Assembly (NCBI RefSeq): GCF_900491935.1
Contig: NZ_UEXK01000004.1
Span: 766,737-830,736, forward strand
Length of the DNA: 64,000 nt
Reading direction: 5' to 3'
Source: Klenkia terrae
GTDB taxonomy: Bacteria; Actinomycetota; Actinomycetes; Mycobacteriales; Geodermatophilaceae
The position numbers and the translations under genes are program-made. Numbering within the stretch: the stretch's first letter is position 1; every line of letters starts with the position of its first letter. Below the pieces are notes generated by a model. That model had not been told where the DNA came from. It ran no database searches and saw only the letters and a list, made by a program, of their open reading frames with translations. Positions 9,056-17,527 of the stretch are shown piece after piece.

Positions 9056-9361
9056 TCAGGAGCGGACGAGACGGGCGATGGCCTCGGATGCCTCGCGCAG
9101 CTTCTGCTCGGCATCCGAACCACCTGCGGCGGCAGCTTCGACCACGCAGTGGCTCATGTGCTCGTCGAGCAGACCGAGAGCGACGGACCGCAACGCCTTC
9201 GTCACGGCCGACACCTGGGTGAGGATGTCGATGCAGTACTTCTCGTCCTCCACCATCCGCTGCAGACCGCGGGCCTGGCCCTCGATGCGGCGTAGCCGCT
9301 TGAGGTAGTCGTCCTTGCGATGGATGTATCCATGCGGTCCGGATCCACCGTTCGTGTCCAT
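9056..9361 (-). CDS. csoR: Copper-sensing transcriptional repressor CsoR
   Basis: A 101-residue CsoR/RcnR-family repressor. The Cu(I) ligands fit the C-H-C signature: C43 (EKYCIDIL), H68 and C72 (DEHMSHC). The basic helix (RKDDYLKRLRRIEGQARGLQRM) begins at about residue 15. In the family, copper binding releases DNA. Start ATG 9361 has GGAGAGGG upstream. A GC-rich palindrome 22-39 bp upstream is the likely operator. It is the first gene of the copper operon. Confidence 0.96.
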   Translation of the reverse strand: MDTNGGSGPHGYIHRKDDYLKRLRRIEGQARGLQRMVEDEKYCIDILTQVSAVTKALRSVALGLLDEHMSHCVVEAAAAGGSDAEQKLREASEAIARLVRS

Positions 9362-9382
9362 GCACCCTCTCCACGCATTCCA

Positions 9383-9400
9383 TTACCCGGTAGGGGTATA
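9383..9400. promoter_or_regulatory. Putative CsoR operator
   Basis: TACCC-GGTA-GGGGTA at 9384-9398 matches the TACCC...GGGGTA pattern typical of CsoR boxes. It lies just upstream of the csoR start, consistent with autoregulation of csoR-copZ-copA. Confidence 0.7.
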
Positions 9401-9659
9401 TCCAAACGGTACGACGCCCCTCCGTGGTGTGCAACCCCTGCCAGGTGCGTCCACTCCGACTGCCGATGCCCGACGGGGACGATCCGGGTGGAACCCCTAG
9501 AGGGAGCGACGGCCGGCCCGGTTACCCATCGTCGGGCTACGCACTCGTCGGGTGCCACGCCCTCGTCAGTTCCTACTGTCCGGCACAGGCCCCCGCCCCC
9601 GACCGAGGATCGTCGTCTCGCCGTGCTCATGCGCGTAGGCCATCAGCACCCCTTCGACG

Positions 9660-10481
9660 TCACCCGTGGTCCTCAGCAACTCGCGGCCCAGATGGTCTGT
9701 CAGGTCCTCCAGCGCCCGTGCGAGGTGGCCCGACGCGAGGCGTACGTCGGCACGCGTGCCCGGAACGACCCGCGGTGACCAGGTCCAGGGCATACGGCAG
9801 GGCGGCGGGCAGCGACGTCCGGGAGTCCTGGGAGCGGAAGTAGTAGGTCTCGGCGTACTGGGTCAGGTCGACGCGCATCTGCGCTACCTGTCCCGCCAGT
9901 TCGGAGAGCAGCAGCGCTGGCATCGCGGAGTCCGCCCGCGGCAGTGCCTCGCGGAGGCTTGCCTGCTCCAGCGTCGTGAGCCGCAGCGCAAGCGTGCGCC
10001 GCCGGTTGAGTGCCGGGTACACCTGCAGAACCCAGGTCACCGCGGCAGTCAGGAGTGAGAACCCGACCAGCGCCTGCAGCGGTGTCACGACGCGCAGCCA
10101 CCCCTCGGTCGGGACGACGTCACCGAAACCCAGCGTGCTCGTGGTCGTGAGCGACAGGTAGAGCGCGTCGAGGAAATCCGCACGCGCAGTCGGGCTCAGA
10201 CCCGTCGAGTACATGAACCCGTCGATGTACGGCAGGTAGACCAGTGCGCCACCGAAGACGACCCCCGAACTCCAGATGCTGACCACGGCCACCATGCCCA
10301 GTGGCCCGGCGAGCTCGGCGAGACGGGTCGGGCCGCCGATCCACCGGGCAACCCGCCACGTCCCGGAGAGGACGAGGTGGCTGAGACGGCCCTGGCCGGC
10401 GGGATGGAAGAGCGTGTGGAAGACATCGCGGAGGATCAGTACCAGGAGCAGGGCACCGAGTGCCGGGTCCAGCAGCATCAT
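9660..10481 (-). CDS. Two-pass potassium channel, frameshifted near the C-terminus
   Basis: A pore-loop (Ion_trans_2) channel protein. Seen: ATG 10481 with GGAGGG upstream, hydrophobic helices at about 5-20, 60-90 and 135-155, and the selectivity-filter segment LTTTSTLGFGDVVPTEG, where GFG replaces the commoner GYG. A cytoplasmic tail follows. At about 9760 the frame ends in low-complexity sequence (stop 9660), but the neighbouring frame continues sensibly as ADVRLASGHLARALEDLTDHL to a stop at 9566. The intact form would therefore run 9566-10481, and a one-base indel, real or a sequencing error, altered the last 60-70 residues. The pore domain itself is whole. Confidence 0.75.
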   Translation of the reverse strand: MMLLDPALGALLLVLILRDVFHTLFHPAGQGRLSHLVLSGTWRVARWIGGPTRLAELAGPLGMVAVVSIWSSGVVFGGALVYLPYIDGFMYSTGLSPTARADFLDALYLSLTTTSTLGFGDVVPTEGWLRVVTPLQALVGFSLLTAAVTWVLQVYPALNRRRTLALRLTTLEQASLREALPRADSAMPALLLSELAGQVAQMRVDLTQYAETYYFRSQDSRTSLPAALPYALDLVTAGRSGHACRRTPRVGPPRTGAGGPDRPSGPRVAEDHG

Positions 10482-10559
10482 CGTGGGACCCTCCGGTTCG
10501 CAAGAGCTCTCCGACCTCGACACCGCCAGCCAGCCGAAACAGGTGACACGGGCGGGCAC

Positions 10560-10595
10560 GAGTGGCGCTGCCGTCGCACGACGACAGCACCACTC
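10560..10595. terminator. Hairpin downstream of the DUF305 gene
   Basis: Arms GAGTGGCGCTGCCGTCG (10560-10576) and CGACGACAGCACCACTC (10579-10595) pair at 15 of 17 positions. It lies just past the DUF305 stop and before the channel start. There is no T-run, as is usual in this GC range. Confidence 0.55.
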
Positions 10596-10603
10596 GCCCG
10601 GAA

Positions 10604-11215
10604 TCAGCCCCCGAGCTCGGTCAGAATCGTCCCCATCTCGTCGATCTCGGCGCTCTGCGACTCGACGATCTGCTCCGCCAGCGCAATGGCATCGGCGTTC
10701 TGTCCGTCGGCGATCTCGGTCTGGGCCATGTCCACGGCCCCGAGGTGGTGCTCGGTCATCATCTGCAGCCACATCCGGTCGAACCCGGGCCCCGAGGCTG
10801 CCTCAAGGCCCTCGATGTCCATGTTCATGCCACCCATGTCCATGCCACCCGACATGTCACCGGACTGCGCAGGGGACGTCGGCTGCCCCCAGTCCTCCAG
10901 CCATCCGGTCATGGTCTGGATCTCCGGATCCTGGGCGGCCTCGATCCGGCCCGCCAAGTCCAGGACACGCGGGTCTTGAGCGCGCCCATCGGCCAGCTGA
11001 GCCATCTGGAGCGCCCCCTCGTGGTGGACGATCATGTCCTGCGCGAAGGTGACATCCACGTCGTTGAAGTTGGCGGACTGACTGGCGGACTGACTGGCGG
11101 AGCTCCGAGCGCTCGTGTCGCTGGTGGCGGAACCGCCGGAGCAGCCGGTCAGTACGACCGCCCCGGCGATGAGGCCGCCAGCGAGGCGGTGGAGTCGAAC
11201 ATTGGTGCGGGTCAT
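10604..11215 (-). CDS. DUF305 lipoprotein, probable copper-associated
   Basis: A 203-residue exported lipoprotein of the DUF305 (ferritin-like fold) family, common in copper-resistance clusters. The signal peptide ends in lipobox VVLTGC at about 20-25. A DUF305 first half contains TFAQDMIVHHEGALQMAQ and a second MTEHHLGAVDMAQTE. Between them is a Met-rich loop (GGMDMGGMNMD) that could bind Cu. The linker after the lipobox contains a short repeat, SASQSASQSA, encoded by a 12-bp tandem repeat. Start ATG 11215 has AGGAGA upstream. The biochemical role of the family is not settled. Confidence 0.88.
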   Translation of the reverse strand: MTRTNVRLHRLAGGLIAGAVVLTGCSGGSATSDTSARSSASQSASQSANFNDVDVTFAQDMIVHHEGALQMAQLADGRAQDPRVLDLAGRIEAAQDPEIQTMTGWLEDWGQPTSPAQSGDMSGGMDMGGMNMDIEGLEAASGPGFDRMWLQMMTEHHLGAVDMAQTEIADGQNADAIALAEQIVESQSAEIDEMGTILTELGG

Positions 11216-11295
11216 TGCATGTCTCCTGTCGATGATGAGGTCGTTGGCCGTGCCGTCTGACCCCGTGCAGCGCGCTGGGGTCGGGTGTGGTCGGC

Positions 11296-11763
11296 CTAGA
11301 TCCGCAGGACGCAGAGAGCAGAGAGATTGGGCGGTCGTGAGGGCCGTGACGGTCGCACGGACCCGCGAGGAACGGCCGCTGCTCCGTCCGCCTGCGCGGT
11401 CATCGAGCGCAGGCTGTACACCGCGCCCAGCACGGCGAACGCGACCAGGAGAACGGCCAGGCACAACGACCAGACGTGCGCCGGCATGCCGTGACCGGGC
11501 ATGTTCCCCACCAGCGGCCGGGACTCGGCCAGGGCCCCCCCGTCTGCGCCCGTCGTCACCGGTCCGTCGGCGAGCCCGACGGGGTCCGCGCCCGATCCGT
11601 CCGTGGCGACCTCCATCCCGTGGGCCGGGCTCGCCGACGCAGGTCGGTCCGAAGTGGGGCCGACCGACAGGTACTGCAACCCGTGCATCGAGATCAGCGC
11701 GAACAGCACGAGCACGACTCCGAGTCGCCGCGCTGGTGCGCCAAGTCCCGTCACGGCAGCCAC
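11296..11763 (-). CDS. DUF6153-like small membrane protein
   Basis: A 155-residue protein with an N-terminal hydrophobic helix (LGVVLVLFALISMHGLQYL), an extracytoplasmic linker, then NMPGHGMPAHVWSLCLAVLLVAFAVLGA as a second helix preceded by Met/His residues. It ends in LSALCVLRI. This layout matches the actinobacterial DUF6153 family, found near DUF305 and copper genes. The GTG at 11763 is the assumed start; 11754 is possible. A BlaI-like operator lies 3 bp upstream, so the transcript is probably short-leadered or leaderless. The function is unknown; metal handling is inferred from His/Met content and neighbours. Confidence 0.65.
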   Translation of the reverse strand: MAAVTGLGAPARRLGVVLVLFALISMHGLQYLSVGPTSDRPASASPAHGMEVATDGSGADPVGLADGPVTTGADGGALAESRPLVGNMPGHGMPAHVWSLCLAVLLVAFAVLGAVYSLRSMTAQADGAAAVPRGSVRPSRPSRPPNLSALCVLRI

Positions 11764-11765
11764 GG

Positions 11766-11782
11766 TACTACCGGCCGTAGTG
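11766..11782. promoter_or_regulatory. BlaI/CopY-type operator (site A)
   Basis: TACTAC-CGGCC-GTAGTG, a 5-bp-spaced inverted repeat matching TACTAC-N5-GTAGTA at 11 of 12 half-site positions. It abuts the start of the DUF6153 gene and lies in the divergent region upstream of blaI (start 12060). Confidence 0.65.
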
Positions 11783-12059
11783 GAACGGCGCTGGTGGAAT
11801 GGGCGCAGGCGGACAGGAGACCGGCCGCACCGCGCAGTGGGGGCAGCCGCAGCCGACTGGTCGCCGTCCCTGCCCAGAGCACCTCGTCCGGTCTCACGGT
11901 GGGGCAGCCACCGCCCACGTCCACTCGAGCTGGAATGGTCCACCGCACAGGAACCTGGAGAACTTCCGCTCCCGTAGGCTCTCTTTCCAGGTCGTAGGTC
12001 AGAGGACCAGCGCGACGCGGAGGCTCGATGGTGCCGCCGACGGACGGAAGGGAACGGCG

Positions 12060-12422
12060 ATGCCACGACTGGGGAAGCTGGAAGCCGCCGTGATGGACGT
12101 CCTCTGGTCCTCCCACCCTCCTCTGACGGTCCGGGAGGTGCTCGAGCGGCTGCCGTCGCACCGCACGCTCGCGTACACGACCGTCATGACTGTCCTCAGC
12201 CACCTCCACGGCAAGGGGGTGGTGCACCGCGAACCCACCGGCAAGGCGTACAGGTACAGCCCCAGCCTCACGCGCGAGGAGGCGGCGACGGCGTCCTTGC
12301 GCGAAGTGCTCGACGCGTCGGGGGACCCGCAGTCGGTTCTCCTGCACTTCGCCGAGACCGCCTCCGAGGAGGAATCCTCCGTCCTGCGGAAGGCCCTGGC
12401 CCGGCGAGCGTCTCAGTCATGA
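12060..12422 (+). CDS. blaI: BlaI/MecI/CopY-family transcriptional repressor
   Basis: A 120-residue winged-helix repressor of the BlaI/MecI/CopY family. The DNA-binding half (about 1-70) contains LEAAVMDVLW, TVREVLERL and LAYTTVMTVLSHLHGKGVV. The C-terminal dimerisation half contains LTREEAATASLREVL. Members are inactivated either by cleavage by a partner M56 protease or, in CopY, by metal exchange through CxC motifs. No CxC is present here, so the protease route is more likely. Start ATG 12060 has GGAAGGGAA upstream, and the M56 gene overlaps its stop by ATGA. Similar inverted repeats at four places suggest a local regulon. Confidence 0.92.
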   Translation: MPRLGKLEAAVMDVLWSSHPPLTVREVLERLPSHRTLAYTTVMTVLSHLHGKGVVHREPTGKAYRYSPSLTREEAATASLREVLDASGDPQSVLLHFAETASEEESSVLRKALARRASQS

Positions 12423-13357
12423 ACGGTGTCCTCGGACTGCTCGTCGGTAGTGCAGTCGTAGGCATGCACGGACACCGTCCGCTGCAGTGGCTCGCTGACC
12501 GGCAGCTCGACCCCACGATCCTGCTGACCGGATGGTTGTTGTCCACGGTGGGGCTGATCGTGTCGACGGTCGCCAGCATCACCCTGCTCGCCCTGCCAGC
12601 CGACGAACACCCGGCAGCAGGAATCTTCCGTCTGGCAGGTGGCTGCTGGACGGCTCTCTCCTCAGGATCTCTGCCTGGCTGGCGTGAAGGCCTCGCCGCC
12701 GTCGGCGTCATCGGCGTGGCGACGATCCTCCTGCGGATCGGCTGGGCGCTCACCGTCCGGCGACGACGTCGCCGATCGACGGCCCCGCACGTGGAACAGC
12801 TCCGCCTGCTGGCCGCCGGCATGCCGTCGGGTGACCCCCTGTGGGTTCGCGACGACCGGCCGCTCGCCCTGTCGATCGGCGGTCGTCCCGGCGTCATCAT
12901 CATGAGCGACTCCCTCCGCCACCACCTGACGCCCAGGGCGCTGGCGGCCACGATGGAACACGAGCGTGCACATCTACGCGGGCGACACCACCTGCTCGTC
13001 GCCATCGTGGAGACCCTCGCTGCCGCGTTTGCGATGAGTCCGTTCCTGCGTGCCGCACCCGCCGCCCTCGCTGACCTCATCGAACTCGCCGCCGATGCCC
13101 AGGCTGCCCGCCGCTGCAGTGCCGGCGCGGTTCAGGAGGCATTGTCTCGTCTCACCGGACAACCCACGCCTGCAGTCGGGCTGGCGATGGCCAGCCATCT
13201 CACCCAGGCCAGGCTGACACGGCTGACCACCGGGAGTATCGGCGCGTCGCGAGCGATGCGTCTGATGGGCTGCACAGCAGCAGCGATCGCCGCACTGTCG
13301 CTCCCTGCCGCTGCAGGTTGGCTGGCGCTCGAGGTCGTCGGCTGCGTGGTCGCCTGA
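12419..13357 (+). CDS. M56/BlaR1-type membrane zinc metalloprotease
   Basis: A 312-residue membrane protein: hydrophobic helices at about 1-20, 38-62 and 95-115, a cytoplasmic protease domain with H181-E-R-A-H185 (EHERAHLRGRHH) as the zinc-binding HExxH motif, and a further helix near the C-terminus. It lacks the penicillin-binding sensor of BlaR1, as is usual for actinobacterial BlaI partners, so the inducer is unknown. It is translated with blaI through a 4-bp ATGA overlap. Expected role: cleaving BlaI on an envelope or metal signal (inference from family and pairing). Confidence 0.88.
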   Translation: MNGVLGLLVGSAVVGMHGHRPLQWLADRQLDPTILLTGWLLSTVGLIVSTVASITLLALPADEHPAAGIFRLAGGCWTALSSGSLPGWREGLAAVGVIGVATILLRIGWALTVRRRRRRSTAPHVEQLRLLAAGMPSGDPLWVRDDRPLALSIGGRPGVIIMSDSLRHHLTPRALAATMEHERAHLRGRHHLLVAIVETLAAAFAMSPFLRAAPAALADLIELAADAQAARRCSAGAVQEALSRLTGQPTPAVGLAMASHLTQARLTRLTTGSIGASRAMRLMGCTAAAIAALSLPAAAGWLALEVVGCVVA

Positions 13358-13519
13358 CGCACAGGAGACCGCGCGTCTTCTCCCCCGATGCGCAGTAGGC
13401 GCACAGGACCGGCGCGGCGCCGCAGTGACGCGCCCCACCGATCCTCCATGCAGTGCACCCTCAGGCCTCGCGGAGGAGACCCACGACCAGCACGTCGGCG
13501 TCCGCCCCGTGACGGTGCC

Positions 13520-13720
13520 CGGTCGCCAGCGAACCGGTCTCGGGCGCGGGGGCTGCTCGCCGCTTTTGCCGTCAGCTGCTCGGTGTGCAACAAGCTGGCG
13601 GTCCCGGTGCTCGGGCTGTCGGCGCGACCGCCCTCTGGGCGTCTGCAGAACGAGCACGCCTGGGCGGGGAGCTCCGACGGTCGTGGGGGGCGCACCCGCG
13701 AGGGAGGGTCCTGCGACCCA
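13520..13720 (+). pseudogene. Relic of a membrane protein with a CxVCNK motif
   Basis: Within the otherwise gene-free interval 13358-13949, one frame reads ARGLLAAFAVSCSVCNKLAV at about 13548-13608. After a frame change near 13615 an adjacent frame continues VGATALWASAERARLGG. The CxVCNK within a hydrophobic helix recalls small actinobacterial membrane proteins often next to thiol or metal genes. No start, RBS or full-length frame is visible, so it appears degraded. Nothing else is recognisable in the interval. Confidence 0.35.
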
Positions 13721-13949
13721 CCTCGTCGCCCACGATCCTCTTAGATCCCGCTGACGTGGCCGTTCACGGCCACTCCCGCCCGGTCCGGCACAGAGACCGC
13801 AGGCCATCGCGCTCCTGACCCCGACGCGCCGCAGAAGGGACGAACGGCGTCCAGTAGCCGGGGCCGCGGACCATCAGACGGCGCCGGCCCACGAGAGGGG
13901 GTATGCGTCGAGCGCCGGGCCACCGCGGCAGCCGGGGGTGAACCGGCGG

Positions 13950-14702
13950 TCAGATGGGAGGCCATCCCAGTTGTGCGTAGAACGCGAGCATCCGGCTCAT
14001 CAGCGCGGTCCATCCGCCCGTCATCATGGCCACGCCCATCCCGACCAGCAGGATTCCCCCGGCGACCTCGATCCGCCGGGAATGACGCCGCAACCAGCCG
14101 AGCCGGCCGCCGCCGCGGGCCATTCCCCTGGCGAGCAGCAGGAACGGCAGTCCGAGCCCGAGCGAGTATGCGAGGAGGAGGAGGGCCCCGCGCCCGACGG
14201 TGGCCGTACCGGCGGCCGTCGTCAGGATGGAGGCCAGAACCGGTCCGACGCAGGGCGTCCAGCCGAAGGCGAAGGCAGCCCCCAGCGGCAGGGCACCCCC
14301 GGGGCCGGGCTGCCAACGTCGAAGGTCGGTGCGGAACTCCCGGTGCAGGAACGGCAGCGGTAGCAGGCCGGCCGTCGCCAAGCCCATCAGCACGACGAAA
14401 GCGCCACCGACGAGGTTGATCCCCCGCAGGTTCTGCACCAGCAGGAAGCCCAGCGCTGAGGACGTGGCGCCCAGGGTGGTGAACACCGCCGCGAAGCCGA
14501 TCAGGAACAGCAGCGATCCCACGAGGACCCGCCGCCGCGCGGGGGCGGCCAGCGGCCCGCCACCCGCCGTCGCCGAACCCTGCTCCCCGGACAACCCGGA
14601 GACGTAGGAGACGAAGCCTGGGAGGAGCGGGAGCGTGCACGGGGAGGTGAAGGACACGACGCCGGCGACCAGCGCCAACGACATCAGGGCGAAGAGCTCC
14701 AT
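13950..14702 (-). CDS. ccdA: CcdA-type thiol-disulfide transmembrane electron carrier
   Basis: A six-helix DsbD-core/CcdA protein of 250 residues that passes electrons from cytosolic thioredoxin to extracytoplasmic thioredoxin-like proteins. The two redox Cys sit in the typical places: SFTSPCTLPLLPGF in helix 1 and AFGWTPCVGPVLASIL in helix 4. I choose ATG 14702, with GAGG 9 bp upstream, over GTG 14708, which has no room for a ribosome site. It is divergent from the ccm operon and probably supplies reductant to the CcmG-like protein there and to the TlpA-like protein at 26802. A BlaI-like site lies in the shared intergenic region. Confidence 0.93.
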   Translation of the reverse strand: MELFALMSLALVAGVVSFTSPCTLPLLPGFVSYVSGLSGEQGSATAGGGPLAAPARRRVLVGSLLFLIGFAAVFTTLGATSSALGFLLVQNLRGINLVGGAFVVLMGLATAGLLPLPFLHREFRTDLRRWQPGPGGALPLGAAFAFGWTPCVGPVLASILTTAAGTATVGRGALLLLAYSLGLGLPFLLLARGMARGGGRLGWLRRHSRRIEVAGGILLVGMGVAMMTGGWTALMSRMLAFYAQLGWPPI

Positions 14703-14767
14703 CCCCACCTACCTCAGATCCGGGCGTGTGCCGTGACGCCGGCAGCCGGTTCCCACTCCGGCCTACC

Positions 14768-14784
14768 TACTAAGTACCGTAGGC
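14768..14784. promoter_or_regulatory. BlaI/CopY-type operator (site B)
   Basis: TACTAA-GTACC-GTAGGC matches the TACTAC-N5-GTAGTA pattern at 9 of 12 half-site positions. It also forms a perfect CCTAC-N8-GTAGG repeat (14766-14783). It lies between divergent ccdA and ccmA. Confidence 0.5.
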
Positions 14785-14833
14785 GACGCGGCCCATCCCC
14801 CGTCCCCAACCTCGGCCGTCAGAGAGCTGGATC

Positions 14834-15571
14834 GTGCCTGAGCCCCGATCGCCCTTCATCTCCCGGAGTGACGTGCCGTCGTCGGGCGGATCGTCGTCCG
14901 CCGTCGCCCACCTGGCCGGGCTGTCGGTCACTGTGCAGCGGTCACGCGTGCTCCGGGACCTGACGATGACCGTGGCGCCCGGCGAAGCCGTGGGCCTGAT
15001 CGGGGCCAACGGCTCGGGCAAGAGCACCCTCCTGCGGATCTTGGCCACGCTGCTCCCCCCGCTCGGGGGTGCGGGCTGGGTCCTCGGCGCCCGACTCGGT
15101 ACCCGCGACGTCGAGGGAATCCGCCCCGGCATCGCGCTGATCGGCCACACCCCGGCGCTGTACCCCCGTCTCACCCTCGGCGAGAACCTGGCCTTCTACT
15201 GCCGGCTCACCGGCCGCGACGTCGGGGCCGCCGAGGCAGCATTGGCAACCGTAGGACTGGGCCGCGCGGCGGACCGCGCCGCAGAGCGCTGCTCGCACGG
15301 GATGCTCCGCCGGGCAGAGCTGGCAAGGGTCCTGATCACCTGCCCCCGCCTGCTTCTCCTCGACGAGGCCCATGCCGGCCTCGACCGCGCGTCCGCCGGG
15401 CTCGTGGAGGTCGTCGTCGACGCGGTACGGGCCCGAGGCGGCGGTGCGGTCGTCGTATCGCACGAACGGGACCGGCTTGCCGGGGCCGTGGACCGGATCG
15501 TCGAGCTCGAGAACGGGGGCCTGCGTCCCATTGATCGGTCCGCAGCCGCCGTGAACGAGGCGCACCGGTGA
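14834..15571 (+). CDS. ccmA: Cytochrome c biogenesis ABC ATPase CcmA
   Basis: A 245-residue ABC ATPase. Walker A is GANGSGKST, Walker B is RLLLLDEAHAGLD, and the H-loop is in VVVSHE. The signature motif is altered (CSHGMLRRAELAR), as in CcmA proteins. With CcmB and CcmC it forms the complex that releases haem-loaded CcmE. Start GTG 14834 follows a 130-bp divergent promoter region shared with ccdA. Its stop overlaps the ccmB GTG by 4 bp. The N-terminus has a short Ser-rich extension. Confidence 0.92.
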   Translation: MPEPRSPFISRSDVPSSGGSSSAVAHLAGLSVTVQRSRVLRDLTMTVAPGEAVGLIGANGSGKSTLLRILATLLPPLGGAGWVLGARLGTRDVEGIRPGIALIGHTPALYPRLTLGENLAFYCRLTGRDVGAAEAALATVGLGRAADRAAERCSHGMLRRAELARVLITCPRLLLLDEAHAGLDRASAGLVEVVVDAVRARGGGAVVVSHERDRLAGAVDRIVELENGGLRPIDRSAAAVNEAHR

Positions 15572-16257
15572 TCTCTCCACGAACCGAGGCGCCGCGTCCC
15601 CTCCTGCAGGCCCTCGAGCTGACCCGGAAGGATCTGCGGCTGGAGGTCCGGGCCGGCGAGGCGCTGCTGGTGACTGCGCCCTTCGGGGGGGTCGCTCTGC
15701 TGCTGGTTCCCCTGGCCGTCGGCACCGATGTGCCGATGCTGCGTTCGGTCGGGTCCGGCATGTATTGGGCAGTGGTCCTGCTCTTCGGTGTGCTGATCAC
15801 GCTCCGGCAGAGCGCCGTGGATGCGCCGCAGCAGGTCGAGCTGCTCCGGCTCACCGGCATCCATCCCGCCGTCCAACTGCTCGGGCGTGCAGGGGCCAAC
15901 GCCGTCCTCCTGCTCGCCTTCGAACTGGCCGTGTTGCCGGTGGCGGTCATCGTCTACGACCCGCCGCTGAACAACTGGCCGTGGCTGGTACTGGTCCTGC
16001 CGCTCGTCGCCATCGGCCTCGCGGTCCTCGGCACCCTGGCCGGCGCACTGACCCAGGGCCTGGCCGGCCGCACGACGCTGGGCCCGCTCCTCGTCGTCCC
16101 GCTCGCTCTTCCGCTCCTGCTCGCGGCCACCCAGACCGCCGAGGCCACCCGTTACGGCAGGCCCCCCTGGAACTGGCTCGCGCTGCTGTTGCTGGTCGAC
16201 CTCGTCGCCGCCCTTGCCGTCGTCCTGTCCGCCCGATCCTTGGAGGAGGGCTCGTGA
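15568..16257 (+). CDS. ccmB: Haem exporter membrane subunit CcmB
   Basis: A 229-residue protein with six hydrophobic segments, typical CcmB length and features (ELTRKDLRLEVRAGEALL near the N-terminus, then long aliphatic helices). It is the permease partner of CcmA in System I cytochrome c maturation. Its GTG start lies in the ccmA stop and its stop in the ccmC GTG, so synthesis is coupled. Confidence 0.9.
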   Translation: MISPRTEAPRPLLQALELTRKDLRLEVRAGEALLVTAPFGGVALLLVPLAVGTDVPMLRSVGSGMYWAVVLLFGVLITLRQSAVDAPQQVELLRLTGIHPAVQLLGRAGANAVLLLAFELAVLPVAVIVYDPPLNNWPWLVLVLPLVAIGLAVLGTLAGALTQGLAGRTTLGPLLVVPLALPLLLAATQTAEATRYGRPPWNWLALLLLVDLVAALAVVLSARSLEEGS

Positions 16258-16988
16258 GACCGCTCTCGCGACACCTGAGCACGGTGGCCGTCCTGGCCAT
16301 GGCCACCGGTCTGGCCGTGGCGCTCACCGCGCCACCGGACCAGTTGCAGGGCAACCTGCAGCGGCTGATGTACGTGCACGTCCCCGCCGCCTGGCTGGCC
16401 TACCTCAGCTTCGCGATCACCTTCGGCGCGAGCGTCGGCTGGCTGTGGAAGCGAAAGGCCCGGCTGGACCGGCTGGCGGCGGCCAGCGCGGAGGTCGGCG
16501 TCTTCTTCACCGGCCTCACCATCGTGCTGGGATCGGTGTGGGGCAAGCCGGTGTGGGGCGTGTGGTGGACCTGGGACCCCCGACTGGTGACGACGGCGCT
16601 GATGTTCTTCGTCTACCTGGGTTACCTGGCCCTGCGCCGGGCCACGCTCGATCCGACCGTGCGTGCCCGGCGCGCCGCCGTCTTCGGCGTCCTGGCCTTC
16701 GGACAGGTGCCCGTCGTCCACATGTCGGTGATCTGGTGGCGTGCCCTGCACCAGCCGCCCACCGTGCTCAGGCCCGGCGACCCGAGCATCGACCACTGGA
16801 TGCTCGCCGCCCTCGTGCTCAACGTCCTGGCATTCACGGCGGTCTACGCCGTCCTGCTGCGGTCCCGCATCCGACTTGCAGCCGACGAGGAGGCCCTTGC
16901 GGCCGCCCAGGATGCTGCCACGGCCGATCTGGCCGGGGCGGCCGTGACGGCTCCCGACTACGGAAGAAGGACTGAACCTGATGTCTGA
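16254..16988 (+). CDS. ccmC: Haem-handling protein CcmC
   Basis: A 244-residue six-helix member of the haem-handling (HHP) family, which loads haem onto CcmE. The WWD motif is WGVWWTWDPRLVTT at about residues 101-114. Candidate haem ligands are the His in LMYVHVPAAW and the His in PVVHMSVIWWRALHQ. The GTG start at 16254 overlaps the ccmB stop and its end overlaps ccmD by 8 bp. Confidence 0.93.
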   Translation: MRPLSRHLSTVAVLAMATGLAVALTAPPDQLQGNLQRLMYVHVPAAWLAYLSFAITFGASVGWLWKRKARLDRLAAASAEVGVFFTGLTIVLGSVWGKPVWGVWWTWDPRLVTTALMFFVYLGYLALRRATLDPTVRARRAAVFGVLAFGQVPVVHMSVIWWRALHQPPTVLRPGDPSIDHWMLAALVLNVLAFTAVYAVLLRSRIRLAADEEALAAAQDAATADLAGAAVTAPDYGRRTEPDV

Positions 16989-17103
16989 GTGGGCGTGGGT
17001 CGCTCTGGGCTTCGGCATCACCTACGGAGCCATGGGTGGGTATCTGCTGACGTTGCGCCACCGCACCGCAACCGTCCGCCGCGGCATCGGGCAGTTGCGG
17101 TGA
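16981..17103 (+). CDS. ccmD: Small CcmD membrane protein
   Basis: A 40-residue ORF between ccmC and ccmE. It has one N-terminal hydrophobic helix (WVALGFGITYGAMGGYLL) followed by a basic tail (RHRTATVRRG), exactly the CcmD layout. In the family it stabilises the CcmABC-CcmE complex. ATG 16981 overlaps the ccmC end and its TGA overlaps the ccmE GTG. Confidence 0.85.
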   Translation: MSEWAWVALGFGITYGAMGGYLLTLRHRTATVRRGIGQLR

Positions 17104-17527
17104 GGCGCTATCGGCTCGCCGCGGTGGCCGTGCTCGGCATGGCTGTCGTCCTTCTCGGCGTGCTGTTCGTCGGCAACATCAACGGCAACCTCGTGTATTT
17201 CCTGACCCCGGATGAGGCGCTGGCGCAGAGGGCGGACTTCGCCGACGACCGCCGCTTCCAGATCGGAGGCCTGGTCCAGCAGGACAGCGCAGAGTCGACC
17301 CCCGACGGGCTCCGCTTCATCGTCGTCTCGGGCACCGAGCCCGGCGCCGCCGCGGTGCCGGTGGCCTACGAGGGCTCCCCCGCCCAGCTGTTCCGGCCGG
17401 GGATCGGGGTCGTCCTGGAAGGCTCGTGGAACGGCGAAACCTTCGATGCCGACACCATGATCGTCAAGCACGACGAGAACTACCGGGCACCCGATGCAGA
17501 CCCGACACCTGCCCCTGGGAGCGCCCC

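Noticed and set aside
9485-9510. ACCCCTAGAGGGAG as a second CsoR box
   Set aside because: The palindrome is weaker than the one at 9383-9400 and lies more than 120 bp from csoR with no other gene to control.
11990-12030. Two GTAGG half-sites upstream of blaI as an autoregulatory operator
   Set aside because: They are direct repeats without the 5-bp-spaced inverted partner seen at the other four sites.
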